From Antarcticibacterium flavum (GTDB lineage Bacteria > Bacteroidota > Bacteroidia > Flavobacteriales > Flavobacteriaceae), in NCBI RefSeq assembly GCF_006159205.1, contig NZ_CP040812.1, forward strand, positions 1,736,001-1,800,000: a stretch of DNA of 64,000 nt. Direction: 5' to 3'. The notes below the pieces were generated by a model, which did not search any database, had not been told where the DNA came from, and worked only from the letters and a program-made list of their open reading frames with translations. How positions within the stretch are numbered: position 1 is the stretch's first letter; every line of letters starts with the position of its first letter. Positions 7,989-18,250 of the stretch are shown piece after piece. The position numbers and the translations under genes are program-made.

Positions 7989-10838
7989 ATGAGAACAGAT
8001 TCATTTGCCCTAAGACATATAGGCCCCAATGAAAGTGAACTTCAAGAAATGCTTTCAACTGTTGGAGTGTCCAGTCTAGACCAGTTAATTTACGAAACCC
8101 TTCCCGACGATATCAAGTTAAAAACCCCGCTAAACCTCCCTCCTGCACTAAGTGAAAATGAGTACGCAGAGCATATTGGAGAACTTGCAGCCAAAAATAA
8201 GGTTTTTAAAACATATATAGGCCTTGGATACCACCAGGCTATACTTCCTGCAGTGATCCAGCGCAATATATTGGAAAATCCGGGTTGGTATACTGCTTAT
8301 ACCCCCTACCAGGCAGAGATCGCCCAGGGAAGACTGGAAGCTTTGCTAAATTTTCAAACTATGGTTAGTGATCTTACAGGAATGGAGCTTGCAAATGCTT
8401 CTCTTCTTGATGAATCTACGGCCGCGGCAGAGGCCATGGCGCTGCTTTTTGCAGTAAGGGAAAGGGATCAAAAGAAAAATGAAGTTGTGAAGTTCTTCGT
8501 TTCAGATGAAGTACTGCCACAAACAATTTCTTTATTAAAAACTCGGGCAATACCCCTGGGAATAGAACTGGTAATTGGTGATCATTCAGAATTTGATTTT
8601 TCAGAAGAATTTTTTGGTACCATAATCCAATATCCGGGAAGATCCGGGAGAGTTTACGATTACTCTAAATTTGTTTCAGGTTGTAAAGATGCCCAGATAA
8701 GGGTGGTAGTGGCAGCCGATATTTTGAGTCTTGTAAGGCTGCAGGCACCAGGAGAACTGGGAGCAGATGTTGTTGTGGGCACTACCCAACGTTTTGGAAT
8801 CCCGCTTGGATACGGGGGGCCGCACGCTGCTTACTTTGCTACTCGGGAAGAATTTAAACGAAGTATCCCGGGAAGGATCATTGGGGTTACCAAAGACCTT
8901 AATGGAAATCGCGCCCTTCGTATGGCACTACAAACCAGGGAGCAACATATCAAAAGAGACAAGGCTACTTCAAATATTTGTACTGCCCAGGTATTACTTG
9001 CAGTAATGGCAGGAATGTATGCCGTTTACCACGGGCCAAAAGGCTTAAAATATATTGCAGATACTGTTCACTCCTCTGCAGTGACACTCGAGGCAAAACT
9101 AAAGGAATTGGGTTACCAACAACTTAACTCCACATATTTCGATACGCTTCAAATCAAAGCCAGCGCCGCAACTGTAAGGCCAGTTGCTGAAAAGAACAGG
9201 ATCAATTTCTATTATCCAGATGAGGAAACAGTGGTGATAGCCCTTAATGAAACAACAAATATAAAAGACCTCAACAGGATCATATCAGTCTTTGCTGAAG
9301 CAGCCGGAAAGGATGTTAGTTATATTGAAAAGCTTAAAGAAGGCACCAGCATACAGGAGGAAGTGGAAAGAAAGAAAGAATTCCTTACCCAGGATGTCTT
9401 TAACTCCTACCATTCTGAAACCGATATGATGCGTTATATCAAGAAACTGGAGCGAAAAGATCTTTCTCTTAACCACTCAATGATAGCTCTTGGTTCCTGT
9501 ACTATGAAACTTAATGCAGCTTCTGAAATGTTGCCTTTGAGCAACCCGCAATGGGGGAATATACATCCTTTTGCACCCATTGACCAGGCAGAAGGTTACC
9601 AAACAATGTTAAAGAGACTGGAAGACCAGTTGACAGAGATCACAGGCTTTGCAGGAACTTCCCTGCAGCCAAACTCTGGAGCACAGGGAGAGTATGCCGG
9701 CTTAATGGTAATTCGTGCTTACCACGAATCAAGGGGTGAATCTCATAGGAATATTTGTCTTATCCCATCCTCTGCCCACGGTACAAACCCGGCCTCTGCA
9801 GTAATGGCAGGAATGAAAGTGGTGGTAACAAAGGCTACAAAGGAAGGAAATATAGATGTTGAGGACCTTAGGGAGAAGGCGTTAAAACATAAGGATAACC
9901 TTGCAGCTTTGATGGTTACTTATCCTTCAACTCACGGAGTATTTGAATCTTCTATTAGAGAAGTGACAAAGATCATACATGATAACGGCGGGCAGGTTTA
10001 TATGGATGGCGCAAATATGAATGCCCAGGTTGGATTGACAAATCCGGGTGTAATTGGTGCAGATGTTTGTCACCTAAACCTTCACAAAACCTTTGCTATA
10101 CCTCACGGCGGTGGAGGCCCTGGCGTAGGACCAATATGCGTTGCGAAGCAATTATTACCATTCCTCCCGGGGAATCCTGTAATTGAGACCGGTGGTGAAA
10201 AAGCAATTACTGCTATTTCCTCGGCACCCTGGGGTTCGGCACTTGTATGCCTAATCTCTTATGGATATATAACAATGCTGGGAAGCGATGGCCTTAAAAA
10301 GGCTACAGAATATGCTATCCTTAATGCAAATTATATAAAAGCAAGGCTTAAGGAACATTATCAAACTTTATATTCAGGTGAAAGGGGAAGGGCTGCACAC
10401 GAAATGATAGTTGATTGCCGTCCATTTAAGAATAATGGGATTGAAGTGGTAGATATAGCCAAACGACTTATGGATTATGGTTTCCATGCCCCTACAGTAT
10501 CATTTCCCGTTGCCGGAACCATAATGATAGAACCTACAGAAAGCGAAAGTAAAGCAGAACTTGACCGTTTTTGTGATGCCCTGATATCCATTCGCCAGGA
10601 GATCAATGAATCATCTCAGGAAGATGAAAACAATATCCTCAAGAATGCACCTCATACATTGGCAATGCTTACAGCAAATGAGTGGGATTTCCCTTACTCA
10701 AGAGAACAGGCAGCATTCCCGCTAGAATACATAGCCGATAATAAATTTTGGCCTAGTGTAAGACGCGTAGATGACGCATTTGGAGACAGGAACTTAATTT
10801 GTACCTGTGATCCCATTGAAGAATACATGGAAGCCTAG
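7989..10838 (+). CDS. gcvP: glycine dehydrogenase (decarboxylating), P protein
   Basis: PLP enzyme of the glycine cleavage system that decarboxylates glycine and passes the aminomethyl group to the lipoyl-H protein. It is 949 residues, the fused homodimeric type with both halves present. The PLP lysine is Lys700 in [20 protein letters not shown], and the glycine-rich loop follows directly. The N-terminal half is complete ([30 protein letters not shown]). No gcvT or gcvH lies nearby, so the system is dispersed in this genome. A dyad overlaps its promoter, and an intrinsic terminator follows 10 bp after the stop. Confidence 0.97.
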   Translation: MRTDSFALRHIGPNESELQEMLSTVGVSSLDQLIYETLPDDIKLKTPLNLPPALSENEYAEHIGELAAKNKVFKTYIGLGYHQAILPAVIQRNILENPGWYTAYTPYQAEIAQGRLEALLNFQTMVSDLTGMELANASLLDESTAAAEAMALLFAVRERDQKKNEVVKFFVSDEVLPQTISLLKTRAIPLGIELVIGDHSEFDFSEEFFGTIIQYPGRSGRVYDYSKFVSGCKDAQIRVVVAADILSLVRLQAPGELGADVVVGTTQRFGIPLGYGGPHAAYFATREEFKRSIPGRIIGVTKDLNGNRALRMALQTREQHIKRDKATSNICTAQVLLAVMAGMYAVYHGPKGLKYIADTVHSSAVTLEAKLKELGYQQLNSTYFDTLQIKASAATVRPVAEKNRINFYYPDEETVVIALNETTNIKDLNRIISVFAEAAGKDVSYIEKLKEGTSIQEEVERKKEFLTQDVFNSYHSETDMMRYIKKLERKDLSLNHSMIALGSCTMKLNAASEMLPLSNPQWGNIHPFAPIDQAEGYQTMLKRLEDQLTEITGFAGTSLQPNSGAQGEYAGLMVIRAYHESRGESHRNICLIPSSAHGTNPASAVMAGMKVVVTKATKEGNIDVEDLREKALKHKDNLAALMVTYPSTHGVFESSIREVTKIIHDNGGQVYMDGANMNAQVGLTNPGVIGADVCHLNLHKTFAIPHGGGGPGVGPICVAKQLLPFLPGNPVIETGGEKAITAISSAPWGSALVCLISYGYITMLGSDGLKKATEYAILNANYIKARLKEHYQTLYSGERGRAAHEMIVDCRPFKNNGIEVVDIAKRLMDYGFHAPTVSFPVAGTIMIEPTESESKAELDRFCDALISIRQEINESSQEDENNILKNAPHTLAMLTANEWDFPYSREQAAFPLEYIADNKFWPSVRRVDDAFGDRNLICTCDPIEEYMEA

Positions 10839-10847
10839 ATTCTATTT

Positions 10848-10880
10848 AAAAAAGGCGCAAACTATTTTGCGCCTTTTTTA
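10848..10880 (+). terminator. intrinsic terminator of gcvP
   Basis: AAAAAAGGCGCAAA-CTA-TTTTGCGCCTTTTTT: an A-tract, a GC-rich stem and a T-tract. It is nearly symmetric, so it could work in both directions. The remaining 10881-11040 interval is AT-rich with no gene seen. Confidence 0.85.
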
Positions 10881-11040
10881 TTATATATTCAAATTAAGAC
10901 CAAATTTTTTCTTATTTCTCAACAGGTTAATTAAAATTATATCTTATCCCCAATCTGCTGAAATAAAACCATTTCACCGGGTCCGGTTAAGCTGGATTTT
11001 ATTAATTTAGTTAAAACAATCACAAAATTACTTCGTTTCA

Positions 11041-12099
11041 ATGAGTATAATGATCACAGGGGTTGGTAGTTTCATCCCCAATTTGAAGAGGAAGAATTCA
11101 GATTTCTTGAAGCACGAATTCTTAAATATTGATGGCTCCGGCTTCCCCCATGCTAACGAGGTAACAATTGAAAAATTTAAAGCTATAACCGGCATTGAGG
11201 AGCGAAGATACCTGGAGGAAGAACTTACCACCTCAGATATGGCAACTGTGGCAGCACAAAAGGCCATAGAAGATGCAGGAATAGATCCTGAAACGCTGGA
11301 TTATATAATTGTAGCCCATAATTATGGAGATGTAAAACACGGTAGTGTTCAAAGTGACGCAGTGCCCAGTCTCGCTACCAGAGTAAAACATAATTTGCGG
11401 ATAAAAAACCCATCATGTGTTGGTTATGATGTTTTGTTTGGTTGCCCGGGATGGATAGAGGCAGTTATACAGGCCCAGGCTTTTATGCGTTGTGGAATGG
11501 CAAAAAAGTGCCTCGTAATTGGAGCTGAGGCCCTTTCGAGAGTAGTGGATAAATATGACCGGGATTCAATGATCTTTTCAGATGGTGCGGGGGCTACAGT
11601 CCTTGAGGTAGCAGAAGGTGATGGAGGTATTTTAGCACATCAGTCGGCCACATTTGCATATCAGGAGGCGCACCACATTTATTTTGGCAAATCCAACCGT
11701 GCGGAAGAAAAAGATGATACCCGTTTTATAAAAATGAACGGCAGGAAGATCTATGAATTTGCCCTCACCCACGTCCCAACGGCTATGAAGACCTGTTTGG
11801 AAAAAAGCGGGAAGACCATAGATGATGTAAAAAAGATCTTTATCCACCAGGCAAATGAAAAAATGGATGACGCCATAGTTGCGAGGTTTTATAAATTACA
11901 CAAACGCCCGGTACCACCAAATGTAATGCCTATGAGTATACAGGAACTAGGCAACAGCAGTGTAGCCACGGTTCCCACCCTTCTGGATCTTGTGCGAAGA
12001 GGCGAAATAAAAGACCAGAAGCTAAGTAAAGGTGATGTTATAATCCTGGCCAGCGTAGGTGCGGGAATGAATATTAATGCCGTGGTTTACCAATATTAA
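11041..12099 (+). CDS. 3-oxoacyl-ACP synthase III-like (KAS III/FabH superfamily)
   Basis: 352-residue thiolase-fold condensing enzyme. The catalytic triad can be placed: Cys135 in VLFGCPGWIEA, His269 in FIHQANEKM and Asn305 in ELGNSSVAT. The core SDGAGATVLE is also present. It differs from housekeeping FabH by a longer N-terminus and a wide spacing before the cysteine, and no fab or plsX genes are nearby. It is followed after 2 bp by a methyltransferase and then a glycosyltransferase, so a specialised lipid or acyl-derived product is more likely than ordinary fatty-acid initiation. The substrate cannot be deduced. Confidence 0.85.
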   Translation: MSIMITGVGSFIPNLKRKNSDFLKHEFLNIDGSGFPHANEVTIEKFKAITGIEERRYLEEELTTSDMATVAAQKAIEDAGIDPETLDYIIVAHNYGDVKHGSVQSDAVPSLATRVKHNLRIKNPSCVGYDVLFGCPGWIEAVIQAQAFMRCGMAKKCLVIGAEALSRVVDKYDRDSMIFSDGAGATVLEVAEGDGGILAHQSATFAYQEAHHIYFGKSNRAEEKDDTRFIKMNGRKIYEFALTHVPTAMKTCLEKSGKTIDDVKKIFIHQANEKMDDAIVARFYKLHKRPVPPNVMPMSIQELGNSSVATVPTLLDLVRRGEIKDQKLSKGDVIILASVGAGMNINAVVYQY

Positions 12100-12101
12100 G
12101 A

Positions 12102-12623
12102 ATGTACGAGCACACTTTTCCTAATAAAAGATATAAACAGACCTTAGACTTCTTAAAAAAACATGTTCCACCACCGGCAACTGTCCTGGACCTGGGGGTA
12201 GAAAATCCATTTTCACTCATCATGCAAAAGGAACAATACACAGTAACCAATACCCGGGGTGAAGACCTTGACCTGGACACTACAGCTGTGCAGGAACCGG
12301 GCCTGGAGGTGGTGACGGCTTTCGAGATCTTCGAACATCTCGTAGCACCTTTTAATATTTTGAGAGAGATGAAGGCCGAAAAACTGGTCGCCACAGTTCC
12401 TCTCAAATTGTGGTTTGCTGATGCATACAGGAGCGATACCGATATGCGGGACAGGCATTTCCACGAATTTGAAGACTGGCAATTTGACTGGTTGCTGGAA
12501 AAAGCAGGCTGGAAAATTAAAAGCACCGAAAAGTGGACAAATCCTGTAAACAAAATTGGAATAAGACCCCTCCTGCGCAAATTTACACCCCGGTACTATG
12601 CAGTATATGCTGAAAGACAATAA
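12102..12623 (+). CDS. class I SAM-dependent methyltransferase (short form)
   Basis: 173 residues. The SAM-binding motif I is recognisable as VLDLGVENPFS at about 28-38, and a Rossmann strand VVTAFEIFEHL with the acidic pair typical of Methyltransf_11 proteins lies near the middle. A C-terminal HFHEFEDWQFDWLLEKAGW segment is shared by many small-molecule methyltransferases. The glycine-rich loop is reduced (DLGVEN instead of DxGxGxG), so activity should not be assumed. It starts 2 bp after the KAS III-like gene and is presumably translated from the same mRNA. Confidence 0.75.
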   Translation: MYEHTFPNKRYKQTLDFLKKHVPPPATVLDLGVENPFSLIMQKEQYTVTNTRGEDLDLDTTAVQEPGLEVVTAFEIFEHLVAPFNILREMKAEKLVATVPLKLWFADAYRSDTDMRDRHFHEFEDWQFDWLLEKAGWKIKSTEKWTNPVNKIGIRPLLRKFTPRYYAVYAERQ

Positions 12624-12700
12624 CAACTACATATATCCAATCTTGTTTTACTGTATACCTGCTTAATATTGTATTTTAGCCTTAAAACAATTTAGCACCT

Positions 12701-13549
12701 GTGAGGATCTACATAGTCATTCCTGCACATAATGAAGAAGCTTTCATTGGCCAGACTCTTGATTCGTTAATAAACCAAAGCGTTTTACCTACGAAGATCG
12801 TTGTAGTTGATGACCAGTCTACAGATGGGACACATGAAACAGCAGCTTCCTATGCTGAAAATTATGATTTTATCACAGTACTTTCCACGACTACTAAAGG
12901 GGAACACCTTCCCGGCAGCAAAGTTGTGAATGCCTTTTGTAAGGGATTGGAAAGCCTGGATGAGAACTATGATATCATTTGTAAGTTTGACGCCGACCTT
13001 ATTTTTCCGGTAAATTACCTTGAAAAAATCACTCACTATTTTTCAGAGGATCCCGCAGTAGGTATGGCCGGCGGCTTTTGCACGGTTGAAGAAAACGGGA
13101 ACTGGAAACTTGAAAACCTAACCTCGAAAGATCACATAAGAGGAGCTTTAAAAGCTTATAGAAAAGAATGTTTTCAGGATATAGGAAAACTAAAACCGGC
13201 TATGGGATGGGACACTGTTGATGAGTTACTGGCCCAATTCCACGGGTGGAAGGTTGTAACAATTGAGGACCTTCTGGTAAAACACCTCAAAGCGACCGGT
13301 GGTAATTACAATAAAGCTGCAAAATATAAACAGGGAGCTGCTTTCTACAGGCTTCGGTATGGATTCTTGATTACCGCCATAGCATCAACTAAACTTTCTC
13401 TGAAAAAGGGAAAGCCTGCTTTATTACAAGATTACCTAATAGGATTTTTTAAAGCTAAAAAAGAAAAGCAGCCCTTTCTGGTTACTTCAGAAGAAGGCCG
13501 CTTCATACGGAACTTAAGATGGAAAAAAATGCTTAAAAAGGTCTTTTAA
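12701..13549 (+). CDS. family 2 glycosyltransferase
   Basis: 282-residue GT-A fold glycosyltransferase. It begins MRIYIVIPAHNEEAFIGQTL with a GTG start at 12701, the only start consistent with the GT2 N-terminal strand. VVVDDQSTDGT (35-44) and the metal-binding DxD (CKFDADLIFP, D97-A98-D99) are intact, and a later GWDTVDELL segment may supply the catalytic acid. No membrane helix is evident, so the enzyme is probably cytoplasmic or peripheral. It lies 77 bp after the methyltransferase and is convergent with the phosphatase gene, only 6 bp away. The acceptor is unknown. Confidence 0.88.
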   Translation: MRIYIVIPAHNEEAFIGQTLDSLINQSVLPTKIVVVDDQSTDGTHETAASYAENYDFITVLSTTTKGEHLPGSKVVNAFCKGLESLDENYDIICKFDADLIFPVNYLEKITHYFSEDPAVGMAGGFCTVEENGNWKLENLTSKDHIRGALKAYRKECFQDIGKLKPAMGWDTVDELLAQFHGWKVVTIEDLLVKHLKATGGNYNKAAKYKQGAAFYRLRYGFLITAIASTKLSLKKGKPALLQDYLIGFFKAKKEKQPFLVTSEEGRFIRNLRWKKMLKKVF

Positions 13550-13555
13550 ACCTCT

Positions 13556-15196
13556 TTAGTCAAGTATTTCTACTAATGGCCTCCCAGTATTCCCATTAGG
13601 AAAAGAGATCCCTAATAAAGCTGAAATGGTAGGAGCTATATCTATGATCTCAGCCCGTGCGCTTGAGCTGCCCCGTTTTATCCCGTTGCCGAAGAAAATG
13701 AGAGGTGCGTGGGTGTCATAGCTAAATCCGCTACCGTGTGTTGAGCCCGTCTTTGAATAAGTTATTACAGAAGGTTTCAGCACGAAAATAACATCACCAC
13801 TTCGCTTTTGGTTATAACCATTTTGAATAAGTGCTGCAGTGCCTGTTGTAAATGAACCGCTTTGCAACTGTGTCCTGGTGTACACATTATTGATTTGTGG
13901 ATATTGTAGCAGGTAATGAGCCAAAGTAACTTCTACCTCATTTGCTGCAAGGCCCTTTTCCCTGAGAACTTCATAATCAAAAAACACCTGATAATTATAA
14001 ATATATTTAATGATCTCTGCACCATCAAAGTTCTCACTTACAAAAGATCTTAATTCTTCCTCAAAAATAGTATGGTCAAAATAGCCTGCTGGAATTTTTA
14101 CAGAACTCAGGTATGAAGGAACATCAACCCCGCCGTGATCTGATGTGAGGAACACGGTATAATTCCCCTTACCCACTTTCTCATCTAGAGCCCTCAGGAG
14201 TCTTCCCAGTTCCTGGTCAAGCCTTAAATAAGTATCCTGCACCTCCTTGGAATTTACTCCAAAGTTATGCCCAACATAATCTGTACTGGAATAACTTAAG
14301 GTAAGAAAATCTGTATCTTCATCCCGCCCAAGTTCTTCGCCGTCCAAAGCTGCAATCGCAAAATCTGTAGTTATAGAATTCCCATATGGGGTAACTTTAA
14401 GAAGTTCATAAGGTCTTTCCTTTGATGCAAGTTCATTAAGGTCATAAGGAAAAGTAGACCTGCCACTGTAGCCACCTTCAAATGTTGTTTGATCTGGTCC
14501 GCTTTCAGTATAGGAATCTATATCCTTAAGAGTATTCCAGGTCTTCATATAGGATTTGACCTTTCCCGAATTATTGAAGGAGGTTACCCATTGAGGTAAT
14601 TTTTGCATATAATAATCACTGGTGATCCACTTTCCTTCGTTACTCCCGTGAAACCAGTAGGCGGCATTTGCTGTATGTCCCGCCGGCAAAATTGCCCCTC
14701 TGTCTTTCAAGGCAATCCCTATAGTTTTGCCACGCATTTGAGTGAATAATCTGTTTTCATCTGCCACCGTGGTAACCATCATGCGGTGAGGGGACATTTT
14801 CCCTGCGCTGGAAGTAGTCCCCACGGGTAAGGCATTATCATCACCGGCACAATATACCTGTCGTTCCTCAAACTTATTGTACCAGTCATTCCCTATGATC
14901 CCGTGATTTTGAGGACCGGTGCCGGTATAGACTGAAGCATGCCCAGGGCCTGTATAAGTTGGAATATAATTAAAATGGGCATTGCGAAAATTAAAACCAT
15001 TTCTTACCAGGCGCTTAAATCCACCCTCTTCATATTTATCCCAAAACCTGGTGAGATAATCGTAACGCATTTGGTCTACTACTATTCCAACAATCAATTT
15101 TGGTTTTTGAGAATGGGAAATGAGGTTGTTATCATCTTGTGCCTGTAGAGGAAAAATAAACAGGAAAATAAATAATAACGGCATTAAATTTTTCAT
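13556..15196 (-). CDS. PafA-like alkaline phosphatase (exported)
   Basis: Alkaline-phosphatase-superfamily hydrolase. From the preferred ATG at 15194-15196 the protein is 546 residues and begins with a signal peptide (MKNLMPLLFIFLFIFPLQAQ), so it is periplasmic or exported. Family motifs: GIVVDQMRYDYLTRF, the nucleophile loop YIPTYTGPGHASVYTGT with a catalytic threonine, the metal-binding TSDHGGVDVP, and THGSGFSYDTHAPLIFFG. These match the PafA phosphate-insensitive phosphomonoesterases of Bacteroidota. Longer starts at 15214 and 15238 exist, but a TATTTTTG -7 element at about 15224-15231 would place them at or upstream of the transcript start. Confidence 0.9.
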   Translation of the reverse strand: MKNLMPLLFIFLFIFPLQAQDDNNLISHSQKPKLIVGIVVDQMRYDYLTRFWDKYEEGGFKRLVRNGFNFRNAHFNYIPTYTGPGHASVYTGTGPQNHGIIGNDWYNKFEERQVYCAGDDNALPVGTTSSAGKMSPHRMMVTTVADENRLFTQMRGKTIGIALKDRGAILPAGHTANAAYWFHGSNEGKWITSDYYMQKLPQWVTSFNNSGKVKSYMKTWNTLKDIDSYTESGPDQTTFEGGYSGRSTFPYDLNELASKERPYELLKVTPYGNSITTDFAIAALDGEELGRDEDTDFLTLSYSSTDYVGHNFGVNSKEVQDTYLRLDQELGRLLRALDEKVGKGNYTVFLTSDHGGVDVPSYLSSVKIPAGYFDHTIFEEELRSFVSENFDGAEIIKYIYNYQVFFDYEVLREKGLAANEVEVTLAHYLLQYPQINNVYTRTQLQSGSFTTGTAALIQNGYNQKRSGDVIFVLKPSVITYSKTGSTHGSGFSYDTHAPLIFFGNGIKRGSSSARAEIIDIAPTISALLGISFPNGNTGRPLVEILD

Positions 15197-15312
15197 ATTG
15201 ATTATATCTTTCATAAGCTTCAAAAATAGTAAATCCACAGGTTTAAAGATTAATTCTTAGTTAAATACTTTCCGACTTAAAATTACTATTTTAGCTTTAC
15301 AAAAATTCCTTA

Positions 15313-16050
15313 ATGAGTTACCTGCATTCAATTGGACAATACTTTATTATGCTTCAGGGAGTGTTTGGCCGCATGACCAAACGATCTGTTTTAAAGGAAT
15401 TGATATTTAAGGAGATAGACCAGCTTATCCTGGGATCCCTGGGCATTGTTGCTTTCTTGTCTTTCTTTATTGGAGGTGTGGTCGCCCTCCAAACGGCTCT
15501 TAACTTAAACAACCCGCTTATCCCAAAGTCTTTGATCGCTTTTGCAGCAAGACAATCAATCATACTTGAGTTTTCTCCCACTTTTATCTCTATCATTATG
15601 GCTGGTAAAGTAGGATCATTTATTACTTCAAGTATTGGCTCAATGAGGGTGACAGAGCAAATAGATGCCCTGGAGGTAATGGGAATTAATTCTCTTAATT
15701 ATCTCGTACTCCCAAAGATCATAGCAATGCTTACCTATCCTTTTGTGATCGCAATTTCCATGTTCCTTGGTATCGCCGGTGCATACGCCTCTGCCGTACT
15801 TGGCGGCTTCGTGGGATCGGACGTTTTTATTACGGGGCTTCAGGAGGATTTTGTAGGCTACCAGTTATTCTATGCTTTTTTCAAAACATTCCTTTTTGCT
15901 ATAATCCTGGCTACCATCCCGGCATTCCATGGGTATTATATGACCGGGGGTTCTTTGGAAGTAGGTAAGGCCAGTACCACCTCTTTCGTGTGGACGAGCG
16001 TAGTAATAATCATTACCAATTACATAGTGACTCAATTACTTTTAAGCTAA
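15313..16050 (+). CDS. MlaE-family ABC transporter permease
   Basis: 245-residue integral membrane protein of the MlaE/TrbB (DUF140) family, with about five to six hydrophobic segments. The family-typical stretch MAGKVGSFITSSIGSMRVTEQIDALEVMGIN is intact. Such permeases move phospholipids between the outer and inner membranes, or import lipids, in Gram-negative bacteria. Its stop overlaps the start of the ATPase gene by one base (TAATG), so translation is coupled. An MCE-domain (MlaD) partner is not adjacent on this side and would have to be encoded elsewhere. Confidence 0.92.
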   Translation: MSYLHSIGQYFIMLQGVFGRMTKRSVLKELIFKEIDQLILGSLGIVAFLSFFIGGVVALQTALNLNNPLIPKSLIAFAARQSIILEFSPTFISIIMAGKVGSFITSSIGSMRVTEQIDALEVMGINSLNYLVLPKIIAMLTYPFVIAISMFLGIAGAYASAVLGGFVGSDVFITGLQEDFVGYQLFYAFFKTFLFAIILATIPAFHGYYMTGGSLEVGKASTTSFVWTSVVIIITNYIVTQLLLS

Positions 16051-16814
16051 TGATAGAGATCAAGAATTTACATAAAGGCTTTGAGGACCAACAGGTATTA
16101 AAAGGAATTGATTTTGTTTTTGAAACAGGTAAGACAAACCTGGTCATTGGTCAATCGGGTTCAGGAAAGAGTGTGCTGCTTAAATGTATGCTGGGGATCT
16201 TTAAACCGGAAAAAGGATCAATTGAATATGATGGCGAGAAATTTTCTGAGTTTACAGATGAGGAAAAAAGAGAGTTAAGAAAAGAAATAGGAATGCTCTT
16301 TCAGGGTGGTGCTTTGTTTGATTCTATGACGGTTGAAGAGAATGTTATGTTCCCTTTAAGAATGTTCACTAAAAAGAAAAAGAAAGATCTGCAGGACCGG
16401 GTCCAGGAAGTACTGGAAAGGGTTAACCTGGAAGATGCGGGCAAAAAATATCCCGCAGAGATAAGTGGGGGAATGCAAAAAAGGGTTGCCATTGCACGGG
16501 CAATCGTAAACAAACCAAAATATCTATTTTGCGATGAACCCAATTCAGGACTTGATCCTCATACGGCTACAATCATAGATAATCTCATTCACGAGCTTAC
16601 CGTAGAGTACAATATTACTACAGTGGTAATTACTCACGATATGAATTCCCTGCTGGAAATTGGAGAAAATATCGCTTTTCTAAAAGATGGCGTACTTGCC
16701 TGGAAAGGCGACAAAGATCAAATTTTTAAGACCGATGATAAAACAGTGACAGATTTTGTTTATTCATCAGATCTTTTTAAGAAAGTACGGGACGCCCAGC
16801 GGCAAGGGCTGTAA
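16050..16814 (+). CDS. MlaF-like ABC transporter ATPase
   Basis: 254-residue ABC ATPase. Walker A is GQSGSGKS (34-41), the signature ISGGMQKRVAIARAI, Walker B YLFCDEPNSGLDP and the H-loop VVITHDM; all are intact. An upstream reading-frame extension into the permease gene is possible, but the ATG at 16050, overlapping the permease stop, gives the normal N-terminus MIEIKNLHKGF. With the permease it forms an Mla-type lipid transporter that maintains outer-membrane asymmetry. The gene abuts the convergent DUF389 gene with no spacer. Confidence 0.94.
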   Translation: MIEIKNLHKGFEDQQVLKGIDFVFETGKTNLVIGQSGSGKSVLLKCMLGIFKPEKGSIEYDGEKFSEFTDEEKRELRKEIGMLFQGGALFDSMTVEENVMFPLRMFTKKKKKDLQDRVQEVLERVNLEDAGKKYPAEISGGMQKRVAIARAIVNKPKYLFCDEPNSGLDPHTATIIDNLIHELTVEYNITTVVITHDMNSLLEIGENIAFLKDGVLAWKGDKDQIFKTDDKTVTDFVYSSDLFKKVRDAQRQGL

Positions 16815-18248
16815 TCAATTTTGAGATCTCACCGCCAGGGTATCAAGCTTTAAGCGTATGTTAAGCCAGTTCTGCATACGTTCAGCATCTGCAGTTCTTG
16901 CCCTTGATGGCACGTTCCTTTTCCAGGTTACATTGAAAGTTGGTATGGTATCAATCCTGTCAAAATTGGTCGTGATCATATTTGCATAACTAAGATTCTC
17001 CACATTCTCATAGTTGGCTTTGATCTCCCGGCTAAGTTCTCTAAAAGAAAAATCCCCTTTTTGATACTTTAGTAATTCATTTTCAAGTAAGGCAATTCTG
17101 GCATCTTTATTTTCGATCACCTCCTGGTTACGAACATAAAGATCCTCAAGAATACCACTTCGCACCTGTGACGAAAGAGCAGCAATATCACCTGTTTGCT
17201 GCTCTCCCTGCCTTACTACCAACCTTGCCTCCTTTAAAGCCTCCACATCTCCCATTTGGGTTCTCCAGGTTTCTATGGTTGCCTGCGGGACCTGAGCCCC
17301 TATCATAAAAACTTCAATTTCCCGATTTTGATAGTTTATAGTGGATCTCAATTTTTCTGCACCGCTAAATTGAACCGTTTGGGAAAGGAATTCTCCTGCC
17401 TTTGTCTCAAAAACCTGTTTTCGCAAGAGATTTACAAATAAGATCACACTGGGAATGATCACAATAATTGCAATAGTAGAAGCAATTTGTGCAGTACGCT
17501 TCCTGCGTTTGCTATTGGCATATTTCACTAATGGAAAACCAAGAAGTTTTGAAACAACGAAAGTAGAAAGGGCTATAAAAACTGCATTTATGGAGAATAA
17601 ATAAAGTGCACCAAGTGCGTATGCCCCATTCCCAATTGCCAGGCCATATCCTACTGTGCAAAGTGGGGGCATAAGAGCTGTAGCAATCGCCACCCCAAAG
17701 ATCACACTTGCAATAGTTCCTCTTTTTGTTTTGGCAACAATAAGCGCCAGGCCACCAAAAATTGCTATAAGCACATCCAGAATGGTGGGATAAGTTCTTG
17801 CAATAAGCTCCGGTGTTTCTTCTTTCACGGGAGATACAAGGAAATAGATAAAAGCCGTGAGCACACTTAACCCCACCATAACGCCAAGGTTAATAAAGCT
17901 TTTCTTCAAAGTATCCACATCATTGATAGCAACAGAGAGGCCTACGCCCACAATGGGTCCCATAAGGGGAGAAATTAACATCGCTCCAATTACAACAGCC
18001 GTACTACTTACATTTAAGCCAATAGAGGCCACAAAGATTGAGAATACGAGGATCCAAGCGTTGTGCCCTTTAAAGGAAATATCCTTTTTTATAGACTCAA
18101 CCGTGGTCTCCCTATCTGTATCTCCACGAATATCCAGTAATTCTGAAAGAAAAACCTTGATGCTATTCCATATTCCCTTGGCACGGCCAAATTCCAATTC
18201 ATTCTCTTGTGGGGGAGGGTTACTCCCAATATTGTCTTGATTCTCCAT
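16815..18248 (-). CDS. DUF389 (TIGR00341-type) membrane protein
   Basis: 477 residues. A hydrophobic N-terminal half (about residues 55-270) holds several membrane helices, including VVIGAMLISPLMGPIVGVGLSVA and ALMPPLCTVGYGLAIGNGAYALGALYL, which are recognisable DUF389 blocks. The C-terminal half is soluble and charged, with a probable coiled-coil stretch near LRKQVFETKAGEF to ENELLKYQKGD. The biochemical role of the family is not established. The stop directly abuts the convergent ABC ATPase stop, and manC lies 2 bp upstream, suggesting a shared leftward transcript. Confidence 0.85.
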   Translation of the reverse strand: MENQDNIGSNPPPQENELEFGRAKGIWNSIKVFLSELLDIRGDTDRETTVESIKKDISFKGHNAWILVFSIFVASIGLNVSSTAVVIGAMLISPLMGPIVGVGLSVAINDVDTLKKSFINLGVMVGLSVLTAFIYFLVSPVKEETPELIARTYPTILDVLIAIFGGLALIVAKTKRGTIASVIFGVAIATALMPPLCTVGYGLAIGNGAYALGALYLFSINAVFIALSTFVVSKLLGFPLVKYANSKRRKRTAQIASTIAIIVIIPSVILFVNLLRKQVFETKAGEFLSQTVQFSGAEKLRSTINYQNREIEVFMIGAQVPQATIETWRTQMGDVEALKEARLVVRQGEQQTGDIAALSSQVRSGILEDLYVRNQEVIENKDARIALLENELLKYQKGDFSFRELSREIKANYENVENLSYANMITTNFDRIDTIPTFNVTWKRNVPSRARTADAERMQNWLNIRLKLDTLAVRSQN

Positions 18249-18250
18249 TC

